Source of the DNA: Sphingobacteriales bacterium
GTDB lineage: Bacteria; Bacteroidota; Bacteroidia; Chitinophagales; Chitinophagaceae
DNA length: 64,000 bases
Assembly: GCA_004144185.1 (NCBI GenBank)
Contig: SEFP01000002.1
Location: forward strand, 558,001 to 622,000
Direction: 5' to 3'
In this document: positions 17,084-27,484 of the stretch, in pieces
How positions within the stretch are numbered: position 1 is the stretch's first letter
Layout of the letters: each line of letters begins with the position of its first letter
The notes under the pieces: generated by a model
Database searches by the model: none
Seen by the model: the letters and a program-made list of their open reading frames with translations, nothing else
Told to the model about the DNA's origin: nothing
Position numbers and translations under genes: made by a program

Positions 17084-18658
17084 ATGAAATCTTTTTGCCG
17101 GATGGTGGTGGCCGCGTTGTTGATAGCACCGGCTGCAACTGCGCAGAGCTCGATGCCCTACGAAATGGGCCTGATTAAGAAAGACATTCACTACCTGGCG
17201 TCCGATGCGCTGGAAGGCCGGCGTACCGGAACCAAAGGAGAAGAACTGGCCCGGACCTATCTCGAAAAACGGTATCGCCAGATGGATATCCCGGCCTGGA
17301 AAGGGTCGTATATCCAGCCGTTTACGTTTGTGCGCGGCAAAAAAATCGGTTCCGGAAACGAACTCATCCTGTCCGGGAAAAAGTACACTGACGCCACGCA
17401 GGTGTTCCCGATGCCCTGGTCGGCTACCGGCACCGCAACAGTATCCCGGATCGTTCCGCTGTTTAAAGACACCGCTGATCTGTCCAATCCGCATTTCGAC
17501 TGGGAAAAAGAAGCGTATGAACAAGCCAAAACCTGGAGCGGCACCGGCTTGCAAGGAGTGGTTTTTACCGTTCCGATCCGTGCACAATCCAAGATTCGCT
17601 TCAACGCCAAATCGGAATGGGAAGCGCTTCCATTGGTTGCAGCCGTACTGTTTACCGATGCCACACCGGTGCCCGCCAGCGGCGATCAGCTCCGGACGGC
17701 CGTTGAACAGGAACAAGCGCCGTCAGCTAATGTAGCGGCTTACCTCGACAACAAGGCCCCTTCTACCATCGTGATCGGGGCACATTACGACCACCTGGGG
17801 CACGGCGAAGACGGCAACAGCCTGCTGGCCAACGCAGCCAAGCTGGCCGAAATTCACAACGGTGCAGATGATAACGCATCCGGAACAGCCGGGCTTATGA
17901 TGCTGGCACAACGCATTCGGAACGAAGGCAAAAAACGCTACAATTACCTGTTTGTGCACTTCAGCGGCGAAGAGCTGGGCCTGCTGGGTTCCAAAGCGTT
18001 TGTAAAGCAGTTTGGCCTCGATAGTACCAACACGGCGGCCATGGTCAACCTCGATATGATCGGTCGCCTGCCCGACAGCAGCCGTGCCGTTCAGGTAGGG
18101 GGTGTGGGTACATCGCCGGTCTGGGATGCACTATTGCCCCGTAAGCAGTTTAAAGTCGTTGTCGATTCGTCCGGAATCGGACCTTCCGATCACACCTCCT
18201 TTTACACGGCCGGGATTCCGGTGCTGTTTTTCTTTACCGGTGCCCACTCCGATTATCATAAGCCCAGCGACGACGCCGACAAGATTAATTACCTGGGCAT
18301 TTACCAGATTATTCAATCGCTGGATGGCATGCTGACGCAGATTGATGGCGGACCGAAGCCTGTTTTTACGCCCACGAAGCAGACGGCCGTTAATAAAGTA
18401 CGCTTTAAGGTGACGCTGGGAATCATGCCCGATTATTCTTTTACCGAAGGCGGTGTGAAGGTCGATGGTGTGACCGAAGGGCGACCAGCAGCAGCTGCGG
18501 GCGTGAAGACCGGCGATGTTTTACTGCAACTGGGCGATTTTAAAATTGGCGGCATGCAAAGCTATATGGAAGCACTGGGTAAGCTGAAAGCCGGCATGAC
18601 GGTACCCCTTCGGTTGCAGCGGAACGGACAGGAGCAAACCGTAGACGTGCGTTTTTAA
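17084..18658 (+). CDS. Exported M28 family metallopeptidase with C-terminal PDZ domain
   Basis: 524 residues with a signal peptide ending near TAAPA-TAQ. The M28 zinc peptidase core carries VIGAHYDHLGHGED (about 229), HNGADDNASGTAG (about 263), HFSGEELGLLGS (about 294, catalytic Glu and metal ligand), VNLDMIG (about 322) and the last ligand in SDYHKPSDD (about 386). The residues from about 440 form a PDZ domain (GVKVDGVTEGRPAAAAGVKTGDVLLQLGD). It is likely an aminopeptidase-type enzyme in the periplasm or outside the cell. The start at 17084 is preferred over 17072, which lies inside the promoter box. Confidence 0.93.
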   Translation: MKSFCRMVVAALLIAPAATAQSSMPYEMGLIKKDIHYLASDALEGRRTGTKGEELARTYLEKRYRQMDIPAWKGSYIQPFTFVRGKKIGSGNELILSGKKYTDATQVFPMPWSATGTATVSRIVPLFKDTADLSNPHFDWEKEAYEQAKTWSGTGLQGVVFTVPIRAQSKIRFNAKSEWEALPLVAAVLFTDATPVPASGDQLRTAVEQEQAPSANVAAYLDNKAPSTIVIGAHYDHLGHGEDGNSLLANAAKLAEIHNGADDNASGTAGLMMLAQRIRNEGKKRYNYLFVHFSGEELGLLGSKAFVKQFGLDSTNTAAMVNLDMIGRLPDSSRAVQVGGVGTSPVWDALLPRKQFKVVVDSSGIGPSDHTSFYTAGIPVLFFFTGAHSDYHKPSDDADKINYLGIYQIIQSLDGMLTQIDGGPKPVFTPTKQTAVNKVRFKVTLGIMPDYSFTEGGVKVDGVTEGRPAAAAGVKTGDVLLQLGDFKIGGMQSYMEALGKLKAGMTVPLRLQRNGQEQTVDVRF

Positions 18659-18730
18659 CGATTCGTAATTTCCGGAAATTCACTTCCGGCCTGCATCTTT
18701 GCCGCCATTCGGCTATTAGGCCGTTTTTCT

Positions 18731-19423
18731 ATGCGTATATCTCTGCTCTTACTGGCCTCCGTTTTGTTTTCGCTGCCTGCGCTGGCGCAGGAACAAGCTC
18801 CTCCGATCACGTCTGTCAAAAAGCCCAGCCGCGATTTTGTAATGCTTCAATTCACCTATGATGGCTGGGCTAATACCCCGGACACGGTAAAAGTGGGTGG
18901 TTTTAGCCGGGGCTTCAACGCGTACCTGTGCTATGATTTTCCGATCAAGCAAACCCACTTTTCGTTTGCCACCGGCATCGGCATTGGTACTTCGAGCATG
19001 TTTTTTAACGATCAGCAACTGGTGTTGACCGACAGCGGACAAACTGCGGCAAAATTTATTCCGGAACAGAAAGACTACACTAAGTTCAAGCTTACGACCG
19101 CCTATGCTGAAGCACCGTTTGAACTGCGGTTTTTTTCCAACAAAGAAAATCGCAATAAAGGCTTTAAAGCCGCTATCGGAATGCGGGTCGGGTTATTGAT
19201 GGCAGCACATACCAAAGGTAACCGCACCGAAAACGGCACCAAGCTGACCGAGAAAGTACAGTCGAAAGATTTTCTGGATAAATGGCGCTATGGGGCTACG
19301 GTGCGGATGGGATACGGCAACTTCAGCGTCATGGGCGCGTACAACTTCAACAGCGTGTTCCGCGATGGTGTAGGTCCATCTGTCACCCCCTACTCGATCG
19401 GCATTTGCCTGACAGGGCTGTAA
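18731..19423 (+). CDS. Outer-membrane beta-barrel protein (porin/PorT-like)
   Basis: 230 residues with a clear signal peptide (MRISLLLLASVLFSLPALAQ). The body shows alternating amphipathic strands (HFSFATGIGIGTSSMFF, AAIGMRVGLLMAAH, ATVRMGYGNFSVMGAYNFNS) and ends in an aliphatic residue with SIGICLTGL, as in small outer-membrane barrels of the PorT-like class. Its transport or structural role is unknown. A near-consensus box, CATCTTTG, lies at 18694-18701. Confidence 0.78.
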   Translation: MRISLLLLASVLFSLPALAQEQAPPITSVKKPSRDFVMLQFTYDGWANTPDTVKVGGFSRGFNAYLCYDFPIKQTHFSFATGIGIGTSSMFFNDQQLVLTDSGQTAAKFIPEQKDYTKFKLTTAYAEAPFELRFFSNKENRNKGFKAAIGMRVGLLMAAHTKGNRTENGTKLTEKVQSKDFLDKWRYGATVRMGYGNFSVMGAYNFNSVFRDGVGPSVTPYSIGICLTGL

Positions 19424-19450
19424 GAAAAGATTCAAAACTACTTGTATTGA

Positions 19451-19477
19451 CAAAGGCGCTCCACAGAAGCGCCTTTG
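19451..19477 (+). terminator. Terminator after the outer-membrane protein gene
   Basis: CAAAGGCGCT pairs with AGCGCCTTTG across a short loop, between convergent genes, so it may serve both. Confidence 0.8.
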
Positions 19478-19506
19478 TTCGTTGATATGGAATTGAAAGC
19501 GAAGTC

Positions 19507-20415
19507 TCAGATCTCATACACATGGCCTTCTACCGTAGCTGTCACCTCCGGAAAGAGGATAGCGGCTTCGTCGGCAAAAGGATGTACTTCCTGGTAGCGT
19601 GAGGAGTAATGCCCTAACAGCAGTCGCTGTGCCTGCGCTTTCTGTGCGATAGTAGCGGCCTGTCTGGCGGTGCTGTGAAACCGTTGGGTGGCTTTTTCAG
19701 CGTCTTCTTCCAGGAACGTGCTTTCATGGTAGATCGCATCTGCCCCACGGATCACCTCCAGATACGATTCCGTATAACGGGTATCGGCGCAGTAGGCATA
19801 CCGTTTCGGGGCCGGACCGTCTTCGGTCAGGTCCGTTCCGGAAATCACCGTTCCGTCTTCGCCCACATAATCGTCGCCTGCTTTCAGGCGGTTATAAAAA
19901 CTAACGGGTACTCCGGCGGCTTCCGCCTTTTCGACCAGCAGCTTCCGGCCTTTCGATTTCTGCGTGACCAAAAAGCCATAGCACTCAATCCGGTGTTCGA
20001 CCGGAAACGCCTCCACCGAAAACTCCGGGGTATCAGCCAGCAACAGGTCACGAGCCGGATCAATTAACTGAAACCGCACTTCGTATCCGTACGGATGGCC
20101 GCCGCCCATAGATTTAAGCAAAGCCAGGAGCTCACCCAGCGCAACCGGTCCGGCTACCGTCAACGGTGCCGTCCGGCCCAGCAAGCTCATCGAATTCAGT
20201 AACCCGGGCAGTCCCAGATAATGATCGCCGTGCAGATGCGAGATAAAAATGTGGGTCAGTCGCCGCCATTTAACGCCATAGCGAGCCATTTGCATCTGGG
20301 TGCCTTCGCCACAGTCCAGCAGCAGGTCTACGGTATGCAGGGTTATAAACTGGGCCGTAGGATGCCGGTCATGCGCCGGCAGGGCCGAGTTATTTCCAAG
20401 GATCGTTACGTTCAC
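19507..20415 (-). CDS. rnz: Ribonuclease Z
   Basis: 302 residues of the metallo-beta-lactamase fold. It removes 3' trailers from tRNA precursors. The zinc motif HLHGDH is at residues 60-65, with further ligands in FPVEHR, CADTRY and LLLGHYSSRY; the GLPGLLNSM segment after the motif is typical. It starts with GTG at 20415, which overlaps the TGA of the upstream STAS gene by 4 nt, so translation is coupled. Confidence 0.95.
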   Translation of the reverse strand: MNVTILGNNSALPAHDRHPTAQFITLHTVDLLLDCGEGTQMQMARYGVKWRRLTHIFISHLHGDHYLGLPGLLNSMSLLGRTAPLTVAGPVALGELLALLKSMGGGHPYGYEVRFQLIDPARDLLLADTPEFSVEAFPVEHRIECYGFLVTQKSKGRKLLVEKAEAAGVPVSFYNRLKAGDDYVGEDGTVISGTDLTEDGPAPKRYAYCADTRYTESYLEVIRGADAIYHESTFLEEDAEKATQRFHSTARQAATIAQKAQAQRLLLGHYSSRYQEVHPFADEAAILFPEVTATVEGHVYEI

Positions 20416-20804
20416 GGTTCGTCTTCGTTGAAAAGGTCGCGCTCCATAATTTCCATATTCACCATATCGATGGCTTCCGGAAGCGTTGGCGTCAGATTAA
20501 GGATGTGGTGTAGTTCGGCCTGTTTAAACTGGGCCAGCAGCTGTGTTCCGGCACCTGTAAAGATAAGAGAATGCCCTGCGTTGTACTGGGCTTCATGCAG
20601 TTGCAGCAAGGTTTTAAAAACGGCCTCAGTGTCTTCAGCAGGACTGTCCGGAAGCGACGACAAGTCAATAATGCAATTTCCGGAACCGGTTAACTGCTGT
20701 TTCTGGCATATGGTTACCAGCTGAGCCGCCATACTGTCACTTAGAGGGGCGTCTGCTGGCAAAATGCGGGTATAGAGGTCGGTGGTATCAATTTTGAACT
20801 TCAT
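20412..20804 (-). CDS. STAS-domain protein
   Basis: 130 residues from MKFKIDTTDLY. It has the alternating strand-helix pattern of STAS/anti-anti-sigma proteins: CIIDLSSLPDSP near residue 45 at the usual switch position, followed by SLIFTGAGTQLLAQF. The canonical phosphorylatable DSSG serine is not clear. It is translationally coupled to rnz by a 4-nt overlap. No partner kinase or sigma factor is near, so a regulatory role is only inferred. Confidence 0.72.
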   Translation of the reverse strand: MKFKIDTTDLYTRILPADAPLSDSMAAQLVTICQKQQLTGSGNCIIDLSSLPDSPAEDTEAVFKTLLQLHEAQYNAGHSLIFTGAGTQLLAQFKQAELHHILNLTPTLPEAIDMVNMEIMERDLFNEDEP

Positions 20805-20949
20805 AGGGAGCAAAGAAACTTTGAGTCGAACGCATTTTCCCCATAAGAAGCTTCCTTTTTACAAGGTACTGACGCAAGGAAAAAACTTACCACACTGCGT
20901 TTTGTTTTAAAGAATTGCGCATTCACTCTTAAAAAAGGAACTTCCGATA

Positions 20950-23541
20950 ATGGATTCTAATTTCTCACCGAAAGTAAAAGAAATTATTTCGTACAGCCGC
21001 GAAGAAGCCCTGCGGCTGGGCAATGATTTCATTGGAACCGAGCATTTATTGCTGGGTCTGCTGCGCGAAGGCGAAGGTCTGGCCGTGCGCATTCTTCAAA
21101 GCATGCACGTAGATCTGTACGGACTGCGCCAGGAGCTTGAAGTTGCTATTAAAGACAAGGCTGCCAAACCGCAGACCAACGTGAATTCGCTGCCGTTGAC
21201 CCGGCAGGCCGAGCGCGTAATCCGCATTACCGTGCTGGAAGCCAAGGCGCTGAAAAGCCCGACGGTTGAAACCGAGCATTTGATGCTGTCGATTTTGAAA
21301 AACAAGGAAAACGTAGCCACGCAGATCCTGAGCCAGTACGAAGTGGATTATGATCGCTTCCGGAATGAGCTGGCGATTCTGCAGGGCGATTTGCCTTCGG
21401 CTGAATACGGTAACGATCCAGGCGAAGAGTATGACGATGACGACGAACGACGCTCGTCTTCCCAGCAGCGCAAGCAGCAGGCAGGCGCGAGCAAAAGCAA
21501 AACGCCGGTGCTCGACAACTTTGGCCGCGACATCACCAAGATGGCCGAACAAGGAACACTCGATCCGATTGTAGGCCGCGAAGATGAAATTGAGCGCGTG
21601 AGCCAGATTCTGAGCCGCCGGAAGAAAAACAACCCGATTCTGATTGGCGAGCCGGGTGTGGGTAAAACAGCCATTGTAGAAGGTCTGGCTCTCCGGATCG
21701 TTCAGCGTAAAGTCAGCCGGGTGCTGTTCGATAAGCGGGTCATCTCATTGGATCTGGCTGCACTGGTGGCCGGTACCAAATACCGAGGTCAGTTTGAAGA
21801 GCGGATGAAGGCCATCATGGGCGAGCTGGAAAAGAACCGTGATGTGATCCTGTTTATCGATGAGATTCACACGATTGTAGGTGCAGGTGGTGCCAGTGGT
21901 TCATTGGATGCCAGCAACATCTTCAAACCGGCGCTGGCCCGGGGCGAGCTGCAATGCATCGGTGCATCTACGCTGGACGAGTACCGGATGCACATCGAAA
22001 AAGATGGTGCGCTCGACCGTCGCTTCCAGAAAGTGCTGATCGAACAACCGAGTGTGGATGAAGCCATCACCATTCTGAATAACATCCGTCCGAAGTACGA
22101 AGAGTTCCACAACGTAGCCTATGATGAGGCTGCTATTGAAGCCTGCGTGAAGCTGAGCGACCGGTATATGACCGACCGCCTGCTTCCGGACAAAGCGATT
22201 GACGTGCTGGATGAAGTGGGCGCGCGGATGCACCTGAAAAACATCAATGTTCCTCAGGCCGTTCTGGATCTCGAAAAGAAAATCGAGGACATCAAGCAGG
22301 AGAAAAACCGGGTGGTTAAAAGCCAGCGCTTTGAAGAAGCGGCTGCGTTGCGCGACAAGGAAATGAAAGTCGGCAAAGAGCTGGAACAAGCGAAAGCCGA
22401 TTGGGAAGAAGAAAGCAAAAGCAAGCGGTACCCGATCCGGGAAGAGGATGTTGCTGAAGTCGTGAGCATGATGACCGGCATTCCGGTGACGCGGATGGTG
22501 GAAGCCGAGCAGCAAAAACTGCGGCGCATGGGCGAGGATATGAAAGGCTCAGTCGTTGGTCAGGATGATGCGATCAACAAAGTGGTGAAGTCTATTCAGC
22601 GCAACCGGGTAGGTTTGAAAGATCCGAAAAAGCCGATTGGTTCGTTCATCTTCCTCGGTCCGACCGGTGTGGGTAAAACAGAGCTGGCCCGTACCCTTGC
22701 ACGCTACCTGTTCGATTCCGAAGATTCGCTTATCCGGATTGATATGAGTGAGTACATGGAGAAATTCTCTGTGAGCCGTCTGATTGGCGCGCCTCCGGGA
22801 TACGTTGGGTATGAAGAAGGCGGTCAGCTCACCGAAAAAGTACGGCGTAAGCCCTACAGCGTCGTGTTGCTGGATGAGATCGAGAAAGCGCACCCGGACA
22901 TCTTCAACATCCTGTTGCAGGTACTGGACGATGGGCAGCTCACCGATGGCCTGGGCCGGAAAGTGGACTTCAAGAACACGATTATCATCATGACGTCGAA
23001 CATCGGCGTGCGGCAACTGAAAGATTTCGGTGAAGGCGTCGGGTTTGCCACCAGTGCCAAGAATGCGTCTTCGGAAGAAGTCAGCCGCGGGGTGATTGAG
23101 AAAGCGCTGAAACGCACGTTTGCACCGGAGTTCCTCAACCGGATTGACGATGTCATTATCTTCAATTCGCTGACCCAGGAAAACATCAATGTCATCATCG
23201 ACATCGTGATGCGGGATGTCCTGAAACGTCTGACGACGCTGGGCTACAACCTGACCATCGATGCGACTGCCCGCGAGTTTCTGGCCGACAAAGGCTACGA
23301 CCAGCAGTTTGGTGCCCGTCCGCTACACCGCGCCATCCAGAAATACCTGGAAGACCCACTGGCCGAAGAAATCCTGGCGCAGAATGTGAAAGAAGGCAGC
23401 GTAGTAACCGCCCGGTACGATTCAGAAGCAGCGAAAATGGTTTTTGATATCAGCAACGGCGAGAAAAAGAAGGAAAAAAAGCCTAAAGCCACTGGTCCCG
23501 CTGAAGACGAGGCTAAAAAGACAGACGAAGAAGACAAGTAG
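20950..23541 (+). CDS. clpC: ATP-dependent Clp protease ATPase subunit ClpC
   Basis: 863 residues. A hexameric Hsp100 unfoldase that feeds proteins to ClpP. The order is typical: two Clp N repeats (about 1-150), an acidic linker with many Glu/Asp (about 155-175), the first AAA module with GEPGVGKT (about 233), a middle domain with a UVR motif ([22 protein letters not shown], about 440), the second AAA with GPTGVGKT (about 570) and a Lys/Glu-rich tail. clpP is not nearby. The gene has only one TTCCGGAA copy, near its 5' end, unlike its neighbours. Confidence 0.98.
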   Translation: MDSNFSPKVKEIISYSREEALRLGNDFIGTEHLLLGLLREGEGLAVRILQSMHVDLYGLRQELEVAIKDKAAKPQTNVNSLPLTRQAERVIRITVLEAKALKSPTVETEHLMLSILKNKENVATQILSQYEVDYDRFRNELAILQGDLPSAEYGNDPGEEYDDDDERRSSSQQRKQQAGASKSKTPVLDNFGRDITKMAEQGTLDPIVGREDEIERVSQILSRRKKNNPILIGEPGVGKTAIVEGLALRIVQRKVSRVLFDKRVISLDLAALVAGTKYRGQFEERMKAIMGELEKNRDVILFIDEIHTIVGAGGASGSLDASNIFKPALARGELQCIGASTLDEYRMHIEKDGALDRRFQKVLIEQPSVDEAITILNNIRPKYEEFHNVAYDEAAIEACVKLSDRYMTDRLLPDKAIDVLDEVGARMHLKNINVPQAVLDLEKKIEDIKQEKNRVVKSQRFEEAAALRDKEMKVGKELEQAKADWEEESKSKRYPIREEDVAEVVSMMTGIPVTRMVEAEQQKLRRMGEDMKGSVVGQDDAINKVVKSIQRNRVGLKDPKKPIGSFIFLGPTGVGKTELARTLARYLFDSEDSLIRIDMSEYMEKFSVSRLIGAPPGYVGYEEGGQLTEKVRRKPYSVVLLDEIEKAHPDIFNILLQVLDDGQLTDGLGRKVDFKNTIIIMTSNIGVRQLKDFGEGVGFATSAKNASSEEVSRGVIEKALKRTFAPEFLNRIDDVIIFNSLTQENINVIIDIVMRDVLKRLTTLGYNLTIDATAREFLADKGYDQQFGARPLHRAIQKYLEDPLAEEILAQNVKEGSVVTARYDSEAAKMVFDISNGEKKKEKKPKATGPAEDEAKKTDEEDK

Positions 23542-23558
23542 ATTAAAGTCCCAAGAGC

Positions 23559-23598
23559 AATAAAAAAGCGCTTCCGAAACCGGAAGCGCTTTTTTATT
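23559..23598 (+). terminator. Terminator of clpC
   Basis: AATAAAAAAGCGCTTCCG (23559-23576) pairs with its inverted copy (23581-23598) around a 4-nt loop, giving an 18-bp arm with A and T ends. It may also serve the convergent T9SS gene. Confidence 0.92.
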
Positions 23599-23625
23599 GC
23601 GGAGGCTACAATGCCTTTCCACGAT

Positions 23626-24649
23626 TTACTTTTTCTGGATCCGGAAGGTAGGGACTCTGGTAGTGTTTTGCACCTGCACCAGATAGATCCCTGCTGCCAG
23701 TGCGTCGATAGACACTGGTTGTACACCGGATACCACGGTTCCGGAAAGCAGTTTCTGGCCCGTCAATGCACATACGGTATAATTCAAAACCGCAGCTGTT
23801 TGGTTGTGAATAAAGAGCTGATTGGAGGCCTCGGTCGGATACACCTGACAATCCGTTTCCGGAAGCACGTTGGTCACACCGATTGGGACATTGGGCTTAG
23901 GCGTAAACCGGTATACCGTTCCGGAAGTGGGATAGGTGTTCAGTCCGCCCAGACTATCGATCTCAGTAGCGCTGTCGAGTACAGGCGCGTTGGCCGACCC
24001 TCTGAGAAAGTAAAATCCTTTTGCGCTTCCAGAACCATTTATCTGCAGGCTATCCATATTACAGGACGGTAGGGCCACCATATGGATAGTAGATGCCCAG
24101 ATTTTGAACGCTGGAAGGGCCGTAGCGCATTTCCAATACATTGCTGCCTTCGTAGAGCCAGTATTGAAAGCTGGTTGAATCGGTGAAAGAACCGGAGGCA
24201 TCATACTCATCATAAAAACCTGCATTCCGGATTTCCAGTTTGTAGATGCGGTTGGGTGCAGTACCGGTTATCTGCGTACGGATAGGCGATTCTGAAAATC
24301 CCATGGGGAGTCCTTTGTCGATCAGATCGCCGAAAGCGCCGGCCGAAAACCCGCTGGCATACGGTGCGTTCCGGTAATTGCTATCCGGTAAAATACCTGG
24401 AAACCCCAAAGCCAGTACCATAGCATTGGTATTGATACCTTTATTCCATTGGAAGCTGAACGGCAGTAGGAACCCATAATCTTCTGCATCCCACACGGTC
24501 GTATCGTTTACCGAAATCATTGTTGCGGGCAATGGCATATAAACCTGACCCGTCTGGTAGGTAAAGGTGTAGTTGAACTGCGCCTGGGCAGCAAGAGCCG
24601 TGAACGGCAACACTAATGAAAGAATCAGTTTTTTTATTATCGATTTGAC
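23626..24649 (-). pseudogene. T9SS-sorted exported protein, split by a frameshift and lacking a normal start
   Basis: Two overlapping frames make one protein. The first part has a signal-peptide-like core (LILSLVLPFTALAAQAQ) and a beta-rich body to a TAA at 24059. The second part resumes in the +1 frame at about 24066 (CNMDSLQINGSG) and ends in a type A T9SS sorting domain (QLFIHNQ, YTVCALTGQKLL, GIYLVQVQ, end at 23626). Also no ATG, GTG or TTG lies at the right place; the position expected for Met is GTC at 24649. Both defects suggest a decaying gene, though an assembly error cannot be excluded. Confidence 0.7.
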
Positions 24650-24756
24650 GGGCGCTAAATTAGTTTTTTTAGCATTGGTTTGAAAACTATTTTCCGGAAC
24701 CGGTAGGGTCTGGAAACACCTTCCCACGCATTTTAAAGCTATACAGCGACAAAACG

Positions 24757-24764
24757 TACCTTTG
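24757..24764 (+). promoter_or_regulatory. Promoter box TACCTTTG of fbp
   Basis: Exact TAnnTTTG, continuing CCGC, and ending 9 nt before the fbp ATG at 24774. Predicted mRNA leader is only a few nucleotides. Confidence 0.6.
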
Positions 24765-24773
24765 CCGCTTCTT

Positions 24774-25781
24774 ATGTTACCTACCAGTAAACTGCTCACG
24801 CTCGACGAATTCACGATTCAGGAAACCCGCCGTTTTCCAAATGCCACCGGGGAACTTTCCGGACTGCTGCGCGATATCGGGCTGGCCTGTAAGTTTATCA
24901 ACAACCAGGTGCTGCGGGCCGGCCTGAGTGATATCCTGGGTGCTCACGGTGCCGTGAACATACAGGGCGAAGAGCAGATGAAGCTGGATGTATATGCCGA
25001 TGAAATCCTGATTAACATCCTGCGTAACTCTGCTGACTGTGCCGGGATTGCCTCAGAGGAAAATGACGATTTCGTTTGCTTTGAAGGTGACGTTCAAAAA
25101 CAATCCAAATATGTGGTCTTGTTCGACCCGCTCGACGGATCGTCCAATATCGACTGCAACGCCCCGATCGGAACTATCTTTTCGATCTACCGCCGGATTT
25201 CGGAAGTCGGCACCCCTTGTACCAAAGAAGATTTTCTGCAACCGGGCAATAAGCTGATGGCTGCCGGCTATGTGGTGTATGGCACCAGCACGATGCTGGT
25301 GTATGCCACCAAACTGGGTGCCAATGGCTTTACGCTGGAACCTTCGGTAGGTGAATTCTGTTTGTCGCATCCGGATATCAAATGCCCGGCTAAAGGCAAG
25401 ATTTACTCCGTGAATCAGGGCAATACGTCTAAGTTTCATGAAGGCACCAAAGCGTTTCTGGACTACTGCATGGCCGACGACAAAGCAACCAACCGGCCGT
25501 ACGGACACCGCTACATCGGCTCGATGGTCGGTGATCTGCACCGGACGCTGGTGAAAGGCGGTATTTTCCTGTATCCGGCCGACACCAAAAACGCCAACGG
25601 CAAACTGCGCCTGCAATACGAGTGCAATCCAATGGCCTTCCTGCTGGAAGCTGCCGGTGGTATGGCCACAACCGGCAAAGAGCGTGTGCTGGATGTAGTG
25701 CCAACCGAACTGCACCAACGGGTTCCGATCTACATCGGATCTAAAAATCTGGTGGAAAAAGCATTGGAACTGGCCGACTAA
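24774..25781 (+). CDS. fbp: Fructose-1,6-bisphosphatase class I
   Basis: 335 residues. It removes the 1-phosphate of fructose 1,6-bisphosphate in gluconeogenesis in the cytoplasm, using Mg2+. The metal-binding core is visible as SEEND (about 95), LFDPLDGSSNID (about 116-127), and GGIFLYP plus the late LLEAAGGMATTG. The ATG at 24774 is preferred over a TTG at 24762 inside the promoter box. Length matches the family. Confidence 0.97.
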   Translation: MLPTSKLLTLDEFTIQETRRFPNATGELSGLLRDIGLACKFINNQVLRAGLSDILGAHGAVNIQGEEQMKLDVYADEILINILRNSADCAGIASEENDDFVCFEGDVQKQSKYVVLFDPLDGSSNIDCNAPIGTIFSIYRRISEVGTPCTKEDFLQPGNKLMAAGYVVYGTSTMLVYATKLGANGFTLEPSVGEFCLSHPDIKCPAKGKIYSVNQGNTSKFHEGTKAFLDYCMADDKATNRPYGHRYIGSMVGDLHRTLVKGGIFLYPADTKNANGKLRLQYECNPMAFLLEAAGGMATTGKERVLDVVPTELHQRVPIYIGSKNLVEKALELAD

Positions 25782-25993
25782 GACGCGGCGCTGGCATTAT
25801 TCTTTCCCGGTCCCATTCCGGAACCCCGGTCCTTTCATTCAAGAAGAACTACCACTTATACAGGCTGTTTTCAGTACCTGTGTGAGTGATAGCAGTTCGT
25901 ATTGTGGGCCTGGTTTTGGAATTCTTTTGTGCATCCATTCAAAAACCAGATGCATACCCGTTTTACCTGCTAGCCTTCATCTATCTTCTGCCT

Positions 25994-27469
25994 ATGCCTA
26001 CTATCGCTGTGATCGGTTCCGGAATTGCAGGGCTTTCTGCGGCCTCGCTGCTGGCAGCGAAAGGATATACGGTTCAGGTCTTTGAAAAAAACGCGTATGC
26101 AGGCGGGAAGCTGGGGTTGCTGGAAGCAGACGGTTACCGGTTTGACCGTGGACCGTCTTTATTTACCCAGGCTCATTTGTTCGATGCACATTTCGCTGCC
26201 TGTGGTAAACAGCGAAGCGACTATTTTTCGTATCAGCGGCTGGACGAAGGCACCCGGTATTTCTGGAATGACGGCACCCGGTTGGAAGCCTTTCCGGAAG
26301 CGGACCAGCGGGCACGGGAATGGACCGAACAGCTGGGTCTTTCCAACGACGCAACCGAGCGGTATCTGAGTCGGGCCGCTGATCTGTACCGGCATATCGG
26401 GTCTATTTTTCTCGACCAGAATATTCACAGCTGGCGCACCTGGCTGCATCCGCAGATTCTGAACGCCCTGCGCTACCTGCGGCTGCCGTACCTGACGCAG
26501 ACACTTCACCGCTACAACCAGAAAACGCTTCGCCATCCAAAACTGGTGCAGCTGTTTGACCGGTTTGCCACGTATAACGGCTCCGATCCGTACCGGTGTC
26601 CCGCAATGCTGTCGACGATTGCACATCTGGAACTCACCGAAGGCGCTTATTATCCGGAAGAGGGATTGTATGCGCTCCCACAGGCCTTGTACCGGCTCTG
26701 TACCGATCTGGGCGTCCAGTTTCAGTTCGATAGCCGGGTGGACCAGATTATTACCGAAGGCCAGGTAGTGAAAGGCATTGAGATGGATGGTGTGGTGTAT
26801 GGGGCCGACGCGGTGATCAGCAACAGTGATGTGGTTTTTACCTACCAGCATCTGTTGAACGATGCCAAAGAGGCCCAGCGCTGGAACGTTCCGGAACGGT
26901 CGTCGAGTGGGATTGTGTTTTACTGGGGCATCGCTAAGTCCTTTCCGCAGCTGAATCTGCACAACATCTTTTTCGCCGACGACTACCAGGCTGAGTTTAA
27001 CGCAATCAAAGCAGGAATAGCCGCCTTTCCGGACCCGACGGTCTACCTCAATATCACGTCCAAGTATAACCCGGAGCATGCGCCCGAAGGCCATGAAAAC
27101 TGGTTTGTGCTCATCAATGCGCCTTCCGGAACAGTAGATGCTGATTTTGTAGCGCAAACCCGACAGGCGGTACTTCAAAAGATTTCCCACGTTTTGGGTG
27201 AAGATCTGGAGCCGTTGATCCGGTTTGAAGAAATTCTGGACCCACAGGGCATTGCCGACTGGACCGAATCGTATCTGGGTGCGCTTTACGGGATGGCATC
27301 CAATGACATGATGGCGGCCTTTAACCGACATCCCAACCAGAGCAAGCAGTACCAGGGACTGTATTTTACCGGCGGCACGGTGCATCCCGGCGGTGGCATT
27401 CCGCTCTGCATGCGCAGTGGCAGCCTGGCGGCACAGTTGATAGTGAAGAATGGCTTTCTGGATGAGTAG
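25994..27469 (+). CDS. CrtI-family FAD-dependent carotenoid desaturase/oxidoreductase
   Basis: 491 residues. The N-terminal dinucleotide motif is AVIGSGIAGLSAASLLAAKGY, followed by FEKNAYAGGKLG and FDRGPSLFTQ. The C-terminal signature is YFTGGTVHPGGGIPLCMRSG, as in phytoene desaturases and related enzymes such as CrtD-type 3,4-desaturases. No phytoene synthase or other crt gene is in the window, so which desaturation it performs is open. The start at 25994 (MPTIAVIGSG) sets the FAD motif at the N-terminus; the long frame upstream is not coding-like. Confidence 0.88.
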   Translation: MPTIAVIGSGIAGLSAASLLAAKGYTVQVFEKNAYAGGKLGLLEADGYRFDRGPSLFTQAHLFDAHFAACGKQRSDYFSYQRLDEGTRYFWNDGTRLEAFPEADQRAREWTEQLGLSNDATERYLSRAADLYRHIGSIFLDQNIHSWRTWLHPQILNALRYLRLPYLTQTLHRYNQKTLRHPKLVQLFDRFATYNGSDPYRCPAMLSTIAHLELTEGAYYPEEGLYALPQALYRLCTDLGVQFQFDSRVDQIITEGQVVKGIEMDGVVYGADAVISNSDVVFTYQHLLNDAKEAQRWNVPERSSSGIVFYWGIAKSFPQLNLHNIFFADDYQAEFNAIKAGIAAFPDPTVYLNITSKYNPEHAPEGHENWFVLINAPSGTVDADFVAQTRQAVLQKISHVLGEDLEPLIRFEEILDPQGIADWTESYLGALYGMASNDMMAAFNRHPNQSKQYQGLYFTGGTVHPGGGIPLCMRSGSLAAQLIVKNGFLDE

Positions 27470-27484
27470 GGATACGCGTTCTGC

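Noticed and set aside
18694-18701. CATCTTTG as a firm promoter box
   Set aside because: One base off the TAnnTTTG consensus; kept only as a remark in the gene entry.
26159-27385. Long open frame (408 codons) on the - strand opposite the CrtI-like gene
   Set aside because: Antisense shadow in GC-rich DNA; the + strand protein has full family motifs.
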